Part shown: in pieces, positions 29,662 through 40,225 of the stretch
How the letters are laid out: each line of letters opens with the position of its first letter
How positions within the stretch are numbered: position 1 is the stretch's first letter
DNA from: Urechis unicinctus
Lineage: Eukaryota; Annelida; Polychaeta; Xenopneusta; Urechidae
Assembly: GCA_034190875.2 (NCBI GenBank)
Contig: CM067358.1
Span: forward strand, 43,001,750-43,065,749
Length of the DNA: 64,000 nucleotides
Reading direction: 5' to 3'
Made by a program: the position numbers and the translations under genes
Notes under the pieces: model-generated
What the model saw: only the letters and a program-made list of their open reading frames with translations
What the model was told of the DNA's origin: nothing
The model's database searches: none

Positions 29662-32348
29662 ATGGGGTGGGGCTCAATATGTAAACTCTTGCAAAAACAG
29701 ATGCATGATATTCTTTCGCAGCGATATGGACTGTTGATAACATTGCTTTGTGGTTTCCTGCTGCTGTTTTCCGCGTTTCAATTTGGAGAGGTGAGTACTT
29801 CGTCACCAGCACTAGTAATCATGACCAAGTCACATGCTAAGTTTATCCGTTGTATTTGTCCTTGATAATCAAGTGCTACTTCATGAAATATCATGTATCA
29901 CACAACAGTACAACCAATTTATAATGTGTTGTTGTATAATGTGCCATTATACATGTCATACTGTCACCGTTAATCAGCGTCCATCAGATACTATATGTTG
30001 CTCGTATATCAGTATCTTGATACGACTCGTGTTGAGGGTGGAGTATGTCATTCTGGATTGCTTCTTACAAAAAATATAGTCAAGAAATGTAGAAGAAATA
30101 CATGTTTATATCTCTAATGAACCAAGGAGTTACATATATATGTAACTCCTTGGTTGAACCAACTACAGGAGTCCCCGGTCGGACGGTGATATTTTTATAT
30201 ACCGTCCTGAATCTTCAATTTTTTGTGTGAATGGGTAATGTGTTTTGACGGGACAGTGGGATTTAGAATTGAGAAAACAACAAATATCAAGAGCCTGTGA
30301 GCAAATATATGGGACCGCGCAAAAAGCTTACCCCAGATTGACGCGCACTTAACTACTACCACCTTGTTTAAAAAATAAACTTGTCGACATGTGCTCATCG
30401 ATGATGCAACCACGACTGCAATCGTAATGGTAGTCCATGTCACCTGAATACATCCACTCGTGATTATAGGTGCAAATTATTCATTACCATCAAAACACGC
30501 GATGAAACCAAATAACCCATCTGGTTTTATACATTCATGGTATCTGATTTGAATTGTGAATTTATGCAATGCAATGGGATCAAACATCGTAGGACATCTA
30601 CTCAGCCGTTCTGTGGGGCTACTACAGGAGCAATTTGTACACAAATGATGACAAGAATTTTGAGTGTTTTATCATTGCTTTTACCTGCAAGTTGAGCTCC
30701 GATGGATGTGTCATGGGAATTTGCAGGATAAAACACTGAAATAGTTATTCTCAATTACCCCATTATTTTTAGAATAACCAGTTTTTCCCATCAATCCAGG
30801 TGATGCTTGAGTGGAGCACTGAAAAATATGCAGCTGTTTTCAATTCATTCAGTGACAACATAGCCGGAAGGTCCTATAGAAACAGGTTCCAACTACATCT
30901 TATCCACAATTTCCACAATATTGCCAAAATAAATAATTCCACTTAAGATAGATGGTGTTATATTTTTTACTGATTGAAATTATCATTATTTTCCTCTGTG
31001 TTTATTAACAATTAAACCTTAATGCTAATTAGTTGCCCTTTGCTGCTTCTCTGGGCTTGTCACAGGCTGTGTTTACCTGTACCTATTGACGTCGTTTATA
31101 CCTGGGTCAATGGCAGCGACTCAAAGCTCCTGGCAGAACTTAATCAGTATAAACGATTGGTTGGCAATTCTTTCAATAAATCAAGGTAAGATCAATTTTT
31201 CAGTTCATTCATACACAGCAGTCAAGAATTTTGTATTTCAAACAGAATAATGTCCTTGATTTCTAAATTGTGTCTTTTTCAATTGATTGAAATTACCATG
31301 GTACACAACCTCTTGCAGTCCATCAACAGGCAGCTGTGACTTTGCCAATTGCGTACCAGCTTATGCAGTCATAATCTCACCAGCACTTCCTCAGAATCTT
31401 GGATTCAACATTGTTTCAACACTCTACACAAGTCTCAAAGCATCAACAAGACAAATGAAAGTGGCCTCAACTGTTGAGGGAACAGGCAACGTAACCGCCG
31501 CCTTCTTCTCCAGTTACGAAGAAGGTGAATTAAAATGATTGTACTCTGAATCAGATTAAACAGTGCAATACATTGTCTTGTTTCTCATTCCTTCATTCAT
31601 CTTCACTAGGCATCATGTGACAGGGTGAATAACAGGTCATGTATTTATTTATGGGGTAGGAGTATTTGATGACATATATATTTGCCAGGTGTGTGCAGGT
31701 GTGGTTATGTAGATACCATGTGGTTATGTTGATTATGTGGTTATTGTGTGGTTATATATATAGTATGTGGTTATAATGTGTGGTTATGTAATTTTGTTGT
31801 AATTTTGTGATTGTGTGAATAGTGGCCACTGCACTGAATGAGACGATCGTGGTGGCAGGACAAAATGTGTCCATCATGCAAACCTACTATGTGAGTAGTT
31901 ACCCGTCTTATTTCTTACAACTACACAGCCACACCACAGTCATCTTTGAAGATGAGCATCTCGTTATTGCTAAGCCAGTAATTGAGTTAAGTTCTAATAT
32001 ATCGTCGGTGGACTGACAGACTAGTGACGCAACCCTACCAAATGTGGTGCTTCTCCAAGACACCGTCCTCATCAGCGGGCTGCCTTCCGCCACCACAGAG
32101 GAAAAGATCCTCTCAAGTCTACCTGCCTCATACAAACAGTCTATCACCAAGGTAACACTGTTAACACACCTGAGTATAGCGCAGGTGTACAATTGTAATC
32201 AACTCAACTGGACACCTATATGGGTGAAATACGTATCTTTTTTTCCCTGTGACATCAGGTTGGGATACACACAGAGCAAGGTGTTGCTGTTCTTTTGTTG
32301 TCTGACATCCCAGGCAGTAACAAATCAACTTCTGCATCTCTAGTCGGG
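29662..32348 (+). CDS. GNPTAB: GNPTAB exons 1-7: TM anchor, Stealth CR1 and spacer-1
   Basis: Exons 29662-29790, 30800-30885, 31066-31185, 31319-31524, 31823-31890, 32020-32151, 32259-32348; junction phases 0,2,2,1,0,0,0. Exon 3 carries the CR1 catalytic motif [11 protein letters not shown]. Exons 4-7 encode the less conserved luminal spacer ([22 protein letters not shown]). Intron 5 (31891-32019) is only 129 bases, a multiple of three, and reads open until a TGA at 32014; splicing it out gives the better family alignment ([14 protein letters not shown] through VVLLQD). Confidence 0.88.
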
Positions 32349-35300
32349 GTATGTTATACTCTATACTAACATAGCTACCATGTATCTGTCGAGCACATGC
32401 AATGCTGCTCACCCTATGTAGCACTGGGTTGTACTTTTATCACCCTGTTTTTATAAATGTTTTTTCAGGAAAAAAATATCACTATGGATGGGAAAGAATT
32501 AGTGCTGAGTTCTGCCTGCCTGTTATGGGACACTCATGATGTAAGTTATTATAAGGATTTTATTCGCTATGGGGAATTAACAAAAGCTCATCAGTTAGAA
32601 TCTCTAATGCAATTGTTGAATGTTCATCGGAGGTAAATGAATGTCCTCATTTTGTTATGATATTCTCTGTGTGTGCTTTCAGTACAGTAGGAATACGGAC
32701 GTGTCAGCCAGTCGCTATGAAGATAACGAGGTGTGCGCCTGATTGAAAACATCATACATTCTCATGATTATTCAAGCAATGGCCATATGTGTTATTTAAG
32801 TACAGTTGTCAGGGCAGTCTGCTGAATTATCTTACACAAATCTATATTGTAGTGTTTGATAAGTATCATTATTTCTAATGATAGTACTTGTATTGGTACA
32901 GAAACTATATATACGCATTTCTACTTCACTACTTAACTGCTCTGATGACAGGAACTGAAATACTCTCTGCGGTCAGTGGAGAAGTTTGCCCCGTGGGTCA
33001 GGCATGTCTTCCTGGTCACAAACGGGCAGCTACCCAGCTGGCTCAACATGGACAACCCCAGACTCACCATTGTTACTCACAAAGTACCCTTGTTTCCTAG
33101 TTGACTAACGAGCAATGATTCACCATAATGAAATATACCCCCCAATGTCTTCATTTGTTTGTGATGCTCGGGGGTCAATTACAAAAGGTGTGTGGTAATG
33201 ATACCTGGGTATTGCAGGAACTCTTCCCTAACCAATCTCACCTGCCGACATTTGCCTCACCTGCGATTGAAGCTCACCTGCATCGCATCCCTGGGCTGTC
33301 TGATAAGTTTATTTACCTGAATGATGATGTCATGTTTGGGAAGGAGGTCTGGCCTGATGACTTCTACACACATTCCAGAGGTCAAAAGGTCAGATACATA
33401 TAAGATGAAATCAGTTGTTTCTGTTGTTGATTTATAGAATAACATCATTGAAACTGTCAACACTGGTCATCACCTTGCACAGGTCGAATAGGTCTGTTGA
33501 TAATCACAATGAATTTCTGGATTATGTTTGTAAATTTTGTAAATTGTGTATTCTTCTATCAATGGAGATAAGCTGTTGTGTTGTAAAAAGAGTGAATTCC
33601 TTTGTTGATGGTGGTGTGATCTGTGCTAGAATGAGAGTGGTTCTGTCGTGAGTGTTTCACTGTGGATGGACATGACTTGCTCCAGGTATACCTCACATGG
33701 CCCGTCCCAAATTGTCAGGATGGCTGTCCTTCCACCTGGATACGGGACGGCTACTGTGACAAGGCGTGTAACAACTCCGAGTGTGAGTGGGATGGCGGTG
33801 ACTGTGAAGGTCTGTAGTCCACATATTTCATTCAACCTAGACCCCTCATCCCCCCCCCCCCCCCCCCCGACCCCTTCACTCTATTATCTATCATCCTGGC
33901 TGTGTACGGGGTTACAGGAGGCAGGCCAGCGGTTGGTGGAGGTGGAGGAGGCATAGACAGCTGGGCCCATAATCTGGCAGGCGCTGACAGTGAGTAGCCT
34001 ATCGGGCTTGTTGTCATTACTAACAGGCATATGTGCTGACTGGATCAAATATTTGCTGTTGGCTTTTGATATAAACTACTTTGCTTTAAGTGTGTATTGA
34101 TTGTCCATTACCACACACCTGGTTTGAATTGTGACTCGACGGATGATTTTTTAAGATAACCTCTTGCATACAGTTGTACCATATGTTTGGCAAGATACAG
34201 TGTCCTGCATAAAGCAGCTGGAATGTCTGGCGTTAATATTTGATTCTTCATTGATTTTTGTCGCAGTGAATTGCAATGCAGGCTGTGCAAACAGCTGGAT
34301 AGCCGACAAGTATTGCGACACGGTTAGTAACAACATGCATTGGTGATTATATCACAGGTACAACCACAGGTGTGTGTCATATCACATCTGTAGTAATCCA
34401 CACAGGTGTTAATTATGAAATAAGAAATATATAGATGTGACACCTACTTCAGGTTCAAGCTGATTTCCGTCTCCTCTCTTTAGTTGATTTGTCGTCTGTT
34501 ACAGGCGTGTAATGTACGCGAGTGTGGTTTCGATGCAGGAGACTGTGGCGTTGATCGATACACACTGCTCCATGAGATAGATGTCGCCCTTGATGATACA
34601 CACATCAGACTCCCACCAGGTGGCACTTCTAGCTTATGATCAAACTGCATAACTCCTATCATCCATGTCTATATCTTCATGTAGCTAGTCCTTGTCATTG
34701 TTGCTGCTTACAGGGGAGACAGCAGCCTACCTCAACATGACTACAGCACTGGGTCCCAATGGTAAGATCAATGAAGGAAGCTATGAGGACACTGATATTG
34801 TGAGGGCTATTGCTGTGGCACAGAAGTTCCAGATTGTTACTATAGTGCTAGCATCTAACCGGAGCACGGCTGATATTAACATCACTGTGATAGGGCACAC
34901 GGGCCATAATACTACAATACAGGTAAGGGGTTGATGCTTCTAAAGGGACATTTTCATTTACAATCATTCCATCCATAACATTAACCATATCACCTCATTG
35001 TTGATGAAAGAGAGATGAAATCCTAGTGTTCTGTTTCAATTTCTGATCATTCACACACCTGAGAAACCTTCATGTTGGAGATTTTATGCTGAATTTCTGA
35101 CTCTGAGGAGTAGGCACCAATTGCTTGTCACATCAGACAGCCTTGTTATGTGTTATTTAGTATAACTGCACAATAACAGCTGACACCAGACCAGTTCCCA
35201 CAAAACCCAGCCCTGTCAATAACAATTCATCACGTGTTAATGACACAGAGATGGATAAAGAGTTCCAATTCCAAGACATCCTTCCTGAGCAAAAGTAAGC

Positions 35301-36618
35301 CACACCCTCTCAGCACTCCATTACCTGACAAACACCTCAGGCATTTGACCTTGACATATTATGTGGTGACCTCTTGCAGGGCAGCAGAAGCAAGTGACCT
35401 TCAAGTTCCTGACCTTCATTCCATACCTAATATAAATATGTCCTTGTATGAAATACCAGTTGATCTGGAAGGTCCATGGCAACAGCTCCAGGCATCCTAC
35501 AAGGAAGGTGTGATTATTCTCTGGAATAAACTTGATTGATTTCTACATATTCCAGTGTGAAATCATTTTGTAATCTCATTAATGTAAAAATAAATATGTG
35601 ACAGGAGAGGTGTGTCCCTGTTTCAGGTGAACTTACAGAGAGAGGCTTCCAGCTAGAACTTTATGCCCTCTGGTATGGTTATGTTGAGCTGTTAGCAGCA
35701 GAAGGTAAAAAACCACAGCTTAAGGTACAACAGGAGGAGAGCATTATCCAAGATAACAAGGCTGGTGAAGAAGATGAGGATGAACATGCTGGGGAAGGGG
35801 TGAAGGAGCAGCTTCCTCAAGCTGACCTCAAGGCAGAATCTAAACAAGTACCTCAAGCTGACCTCGTGGCAGAATCTAAACAAGTACCTCAAGCTGACCT
35901 CGTGGCAGAATCTAAACAAGTACCTCAACTGAAGCCCATTGAGGCTCACCTGGAGGATCCAGTCCTCCTTCTGAAGCAGGACGCTATGTTAGGGCAGGGT
36001 GTGGTCCCCGTGAACAGGTCTGCATTGAGTGATGGACCTCATCACCAGAGTCGCAGGCTGAGTTCCGTGAGGGAAGGGGAGGAGACACTGGGACTCCTGC
36101 CGTGGGAAAAGGACCACTCTCTCGACTGGCTGCAGAAGGTCAGTATTTGGTGATGTATTATACGGCCTATGCTGACGAGACATTTAAGGTGTGAGGAGAG
36201 GGGGGAGCAACTCACTACGTCCACTAACCGCAACCATGAAGTAAAACTCGAAAAAAATTCATTTCAATGTTCAAGATGGTCATATATTGAAATTAATATG
36301 GTTGTCTGGTGTTTTCTTATTAGCTTTGACACACTGACTTGTGCTTTCAGAAATTTGATGCGGAAATGAAAATGTCAGAGTTTGTGGAGCCTTCATATAC
36401 TGGTCGGCGGCTGTTAGATACATTTGGCGATTCCCTGCGCCACGTTAACCGCCTCTATAACAAGCAATATGGGTACCTGGCCCGAAAGGTACCCGCTCAC
36501 ATGCCACATATGATTGACAAGAACATTATGACAGAGCTACAGCAGAGGTGAGTCATGCCACAGAGACTTGTTGTTGATAGCCTGGGTTCTGTTACAGTGT
36601 GTGTGTGTGTGAGTGTGA

Positions 36619-36657
<39 letters not shown>

Positions 36658-39246
36658 TTTATGTAACTTGGCCTTGCAAACATTAAAACCATAACTTTCC
36701 ACTTGACCTTTGACCCCTGATTACTTTTGTTTTCTTGTACTATGTAAATCCAAAGGAAGAAGAATTTTTGAGGGCATATTTCCTTATAAAACAATCCAGC
36801 TGGCCTAAATTACACAGAGAGGTTCCCTGATGAATGGGAGATGTGTTTGTTTGCAGGTTCCCTGATGAATGGGAGGTTCCCTGATGAATGGGAGATATGT
36901 TTGTTTGAAGGTTCCCTGATGAATGGGAGATGTGTTTGTTTGCAGGTTCCCTGATGAATGGGAGATGTGTTTGTTTGCAGGTTCCCTGATGAATGGGAGA
37001 TGTGTTTGTTTGCAGGTTCCCTGATGAATGGGATGCCACATCCTCCCATCGGATACGGAGCTCCACTGACATGCAGTTTGCCTTTGCATACTTCTACTTC
37101 TTGATGAGTGAGCCTCAAGAAACCACTTACTCTGAAGTGTTTGATGAAATGGACATGGACCATTCAGGGTACGGGACACTATAAAAAGTTACTCTAAGTC
37201 ACCTTGACTTATTAAGTTATGAAGGCTATCTTGTATGGTAATGCTATTTGTTGTAAAATAGCTTGGTTGTTATTTTCATAATGATCATAATTTATTTAAT
37301 ATGATATCTGCTTTCTTTATAACGGTCACCTTGGTAATCATCAGTCATGTCATTTGCTCCCCCCACCCACCTCTTGGAGGGAAATCTCACCCCCATTGTG
37401 ATAACCAACTCTATAAGAGACGTCTCTAATATACAAGCAGTGTATTTTACCACTTCTGTCATGTGCCTCCACAGAATCCTCTCTGACCGTGAGATTCGTA
37501 CAATGGCCACCAGGTTGTTTGAGTTGCCACTAGACCTGGCTACACTTACTGGACTAGAATCCAAGCTCATCAACTGTTCCAAGCACCAGTCACAGGATCC
37601 CTTCCTGAGTTTGATGACTCACGAGCGCTATTATGACAAAGACATGGTCAGGGCAACATGAATGAACTTGAATTGACTCTGACAATGTGTTATAATTCAG
37701 GAAGGTGGAGGGCAGTCTAATCAAAGTTATTACTGAGCAATCCTGTTCCATTGCAATCGCAGTGATCCATGGCATGTCCTCACATAAGAAGCAGGATTAT
37801 GCTTAATTGAACTGTTTTTTTTTTTACCATGGTTGCAGCCCCAGGTGACCAAGTCCTTAATCCTTAACTGTCAACCTGTGATGGATCTAATACGCAGCAG
37901 TTACAAGGGGAGAACCAAGTACAGGTCAGTGTATTGGTCATATACACAATCATCCTAATTGATGTATAATTATTGATGTTACCATGACTGTACACCTGTG
38001 GTCCTTCACACCTGATTACCTTTACACCTGGATGTTTGTCACTTTGTCGTGCAGGTACGAGACTGTTGGGGAGGAGGAGTTGGCCTTTAAGATGATACAG
38101 ACCAACGTGTCTCAGGTGGTAGGTCAGCTGGACGACATCCGTAGGCATCCAAAGTAAGAGGCTTCTCAATATCATTCCCTGGCCAGAGCCACCCCTCTTG
38201 AATTCTCCTGTCATGGCATATATTATACAGAGAATAATTGTTATCTGAAAATCTTAGGAGCGGTTTCCAGGCATGCTCTAAATATGGTGTGGTAGAGTTG
38301 TGTAGAGTTATACCAGGAGTTAGTCTTACAGACAATAATGGTTGATCTTACTTTTGTGTTATTTGGTTTAGAAAAGATATATGTATCTATATTTGTGTTG
38401 AGTATCAAGGTTCTGAAGTTGTTAGTGACTGTGAGTTTGCTTTTCCACTGCAGGAAGTTTATCTGCCTGAATGATAATATAGACCACAGCAAGGAAGACG
38501 CCAAGACGGTAAATCTTCCCTAAGAAGGATTATTTTATTGAATGAATATCTGTGGTAATGGTGATAAAGCTCAGTGTCATTGCTTTCCTATAATGTGTAT
38601 TTAGTTGGGTCACCTTTATTGAAGGCCTTTTAACCTAAGCTCTACTGATCTACAGACTTTCATGCATCGGGACAAAAGTTTAATTTGTTCTTTTCAGGTA
38701 AAGGCTGTTATCCAGGACTTCTATGAATCCCTCTTCCCCCTGGTGTCGAGTTTTGAATTGTCTCGGGAGTATCGTAATCGCTTCCTACATGTAGATGAAC
38801 TCAGGGAGTGGTGAGACACTATGTTCTACCAGCCCTGATATTTATTGACTACTAACTCTCTGTCATTGAGGAAAATCTGTTAAGATAATTAATACTTGAT
38901 GCAATTTAATTCTTATTACTTGGTTCTCTCATCACAATTCATCATTCTGGTTCACCTCTTGTTGTGTAGGCGTAGATACAGAGACTGGCTCAAATGGTGG
39001 ACCCAGTTGGCTCTCACTCTTCTTGTCCTTTTCACACTGGCCTCTTTTCTCTCCGAAAAGGTGAAAACCCGTAGTTAATTTCTTGGCAAATACAATGCTT
39101 CAGTCCACGACAAATCTGTCAGTAATTGGGTGTGTATGCGGTTGTGTTGACAGCTCGAGGGGTGGTACCGGAGGTCATTCCCACGGCGGCCGCGACGTGA
39201 CTCACCAGGGGGCCTCGTGGTACGGTTGCCATTGGAAACAGTATGA
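29662..39246 (+). CDS. GNPTAB: N-acetylglucosamine-1-phosphotransferase alpha/beta precursor
   Basis: Golgi enzyme that transfers GlcNAc-1-phosphate from UDP-GlcNAc to high-mannose glycans of lysosomal hydrolases, the first step of the mannose-6-phosphate tag. Twenty-eight exons close in phase to 1220 residues (human about 1256). Order: short cytosolic N-terminus and TM anchor (about 24-41), Stealth CR1 ([12 protein letters not shown], 79-90), CR2 ([21 protein letters not shown], 394-402), two Notch/LNR modules (about 428-459 and 484-515), DMAP1-interaction-like segment (about 685-715), S1P-type site R840-R-L-S, CR3 ([12 protein letters not shown]), EF-hand-like loop D979-x-D-x-S-G, CR4 ([17 protein letters not shown]), C-terminal TM (about 1173-1187). 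The ATG at 29662 is chosen because the N-terminus then matches the family (KLLQ...SQRYGL...SAFQFGE). Orthology is clear. Confidence 0.96.
30120..30155. repeat. 36-bp perfect palindrome in GNPTAB intron 1
   Basis: AACCAAGGAGTTACATAT is followed directly by its reverse complement with no spacer. The AT-rich centre is CATATATATG. Confidence 0.95.
32469..33388 (+). CDS. GNPTAB: GNPTAB exons 8-11: Stealth CR2 catalytic core
   Basis: Exons 32469-32540, 32683-32730, 32952-33083, 33218-33388, all phase 0. They encode [48 protein letters not shown] and [20 protein letters not shown], the most strongly conserved catalytic block of the family. The Asp residues of NDDVMFG are expected to take part in metal/UDP-sugar binding. 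Confidence 0.95.
33686..34619 (+). CDS. GNPTAB: GNPTAB exons 12-15: two Notch (LNR) repeats and Gly-rich linker
   Basis: Exons 33686-33809, 33918-33989, 34267-34322, 34505-34619; phases 1,1,0,1. LNR1 runs [20 protein letters not shown]...CEWDGGDC. Exon 13 encodes a Gly-rich loop (VGGGGGGID), as in vertebrates. LNR2 is split by intron 14 between [13 protein letters not shown] and [14 protein letters not shown]. In vertebrates these modules contribute to recognising lysosomal hydrolase substrates. A poly-C tract (33849-33868) and pyrimidine DNA precede exon 13. Confidence 0.93.
34714..36138 (+). CDS. GNPTAB: GNPTAB exons 16-19: DMAP-like domain, variable spacer and S1P cleavage region
   Basis: Exons 34714-34922, 35161-35294, 35380-35507, 35627-36138. 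The segment [20 protein letters not shown] matches the DMAP1-interaction domain (family: EHGDITLKGY). Exon 19 then has an acidic run, three 12-residue repeats (762-797) and RRLSS followed by [12 protein letters not shown] fits the site-1 protease rule R-x-(L/V/I)-x just before the conserved GLLPWEK, where human GNPTAB is cut into alpha and beta chains, so the cut is inferred after S843. Confidence 0.9.
35818..35925 (+). repeat. In-exon coding minisatellite, 3 x 36 bp
   Basis: Three tandem copies encode QADL(K/V)AESKQVP. Copies 2 and 3 are identical at the nucleotide level, so the expansion is recent; the first differs only around the K/V codon. Unit length keeps the frame. Confidence 0.95.
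36351..39246 (+). CDS. GNPTAB: GNPTAB exons 20-28: beta chain, Stealth CR3/CR4, EF-hand-like loop, TM
   Basis: Exons 36351-36547, 37016-37168, 37475-37646, 37839-37924, 38055-38153, 38454-38508, 38698-38810, 38970-39060, 39154-39246. Landmarks: [72 protein letters not shown] helix [15 protein letters not shown]. The cytosolic tail is short and Arg-rich ([10 protein letters not shown]) and ends with TGA at 39244-39246, as in the human protein. Exon 21 uses the last of seven tandem copies of its own acceptor region. The introns after 33388, 37646 and 37924 start GTCAG, a weak but acceptable donor. Confidence 0.93.
36597..36657 (+). repeat. (GT)n(GA)n microsatellite
   Basis: GT dinucleotides change into GAGA repeats inside GNPTAB intron 20. 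Confidence 0.95.
36822..37033 (+). repeat. 35-bp tandem array over the GNPTAB exon 21 acceptor
   Basis: GTTCCCTGATGAATGGGA starts at 36822, 36857, 36876, 36911, 36946, 36981 and 37016, mostly 35 bases apart. Most copies are preceded by GTTTGTTTGCAG (one has GAAG). Only the last runs into real exon 21. The unit therefore duplicated the 3' splice site with the first 18 bases of the exon. Confidence 0.95.
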
Positions 39247-40219
39247 CGGTGTCTCCTCTGGCTCCTAACATCCGACCTGCTGCTGCTGCTGTTTCTTGTC
39301 GTCCTAGCAACGGTGATGGCTCATGCCTACCTCTACGGAGTGTAAACAAGACGTGATGGATTCACACAGTGCTTGGTGTGAACGTCATATCTCATCATGT
39401 CATTAGTTATTGATGAGTAGTACTCATTCTTCACATCACATCACTAGTCATTCAATACACACTGAGCAGCGCTAGATTTGGAGCCGGAGGACTGACTTAA
39501 TCAAGTCTGTGTCTAGACTTGTATCACTATGCACATGTGCAATCTAAAACCAAAAGTTAGGTTACAAACAGATAGTTTTGTAAGCTGATTTGTATTTTGT
39601 ATTACAACGGGAAAGTGTAGATTTGTTGAGAAAAAGTGGGTTTGTAGTAATGTAGACAGGATTCTTCAGTTCATGATTTGATGAAGAAGAGAGTGAATGG
39701 ATAATGATTAGGCCTCTTGTTACAGCTTGTTTCTATCCTGACTTGATCTCAATGCTTTCTTTTAATCAATTGACTGACTCTTTCACTAGACTTTCTCTAC
39801 TGTAGATAATATCCCCATTAAGCATATGACTTGATTTATGGCATACTATGTTAATTATTATAGCAGTTGTGAACTAAAGAGCTTGGAATATTATTCACAC
39901 ATACAGGATGAATGTCACAGCCGTCTGTATATGAGTTAGGGCATGGAAAAGGCGGGTGGTTTTATTGGCATCTTAATGATGTATGATTATTACTTGAATC
40001 ATTCCATATGCATATATATATATATATGAGACTATCTGTCATGCTGAGTTTGTGCTTATATTTGCAGTGTTTTCATAGAGCTTGGTTATTTGAAAATCAA
40101 TAACCTTAACCAGTGTGTCCAGGATAGTCAACTTTAAAGGTTCTTTTTTTCCTTAATTCTGCATCAGCAGCAAACAGCAGTCTGCACTTTTATAGGTTGA
40201 AAGAAGAATGAGGTGTGTG

Positions 40220-40225
40220 AATAAA
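40220..40225 (+). terminator. Candidate GNPTAB poly(A) signal
   Basis: AATAAA about 970 bases after the stop, followed by T-rich and GT-rich sequence. An earlier non-canonical signal is possible. Confidence 0.5.

Noticed and set aside
31822-32016. Direct readthrough from GNPTAB exon 5 into 31891-32013
   Set aside because: Ends at TGA; splicing 31891-32019 gives a much better family alignment and correct phase.
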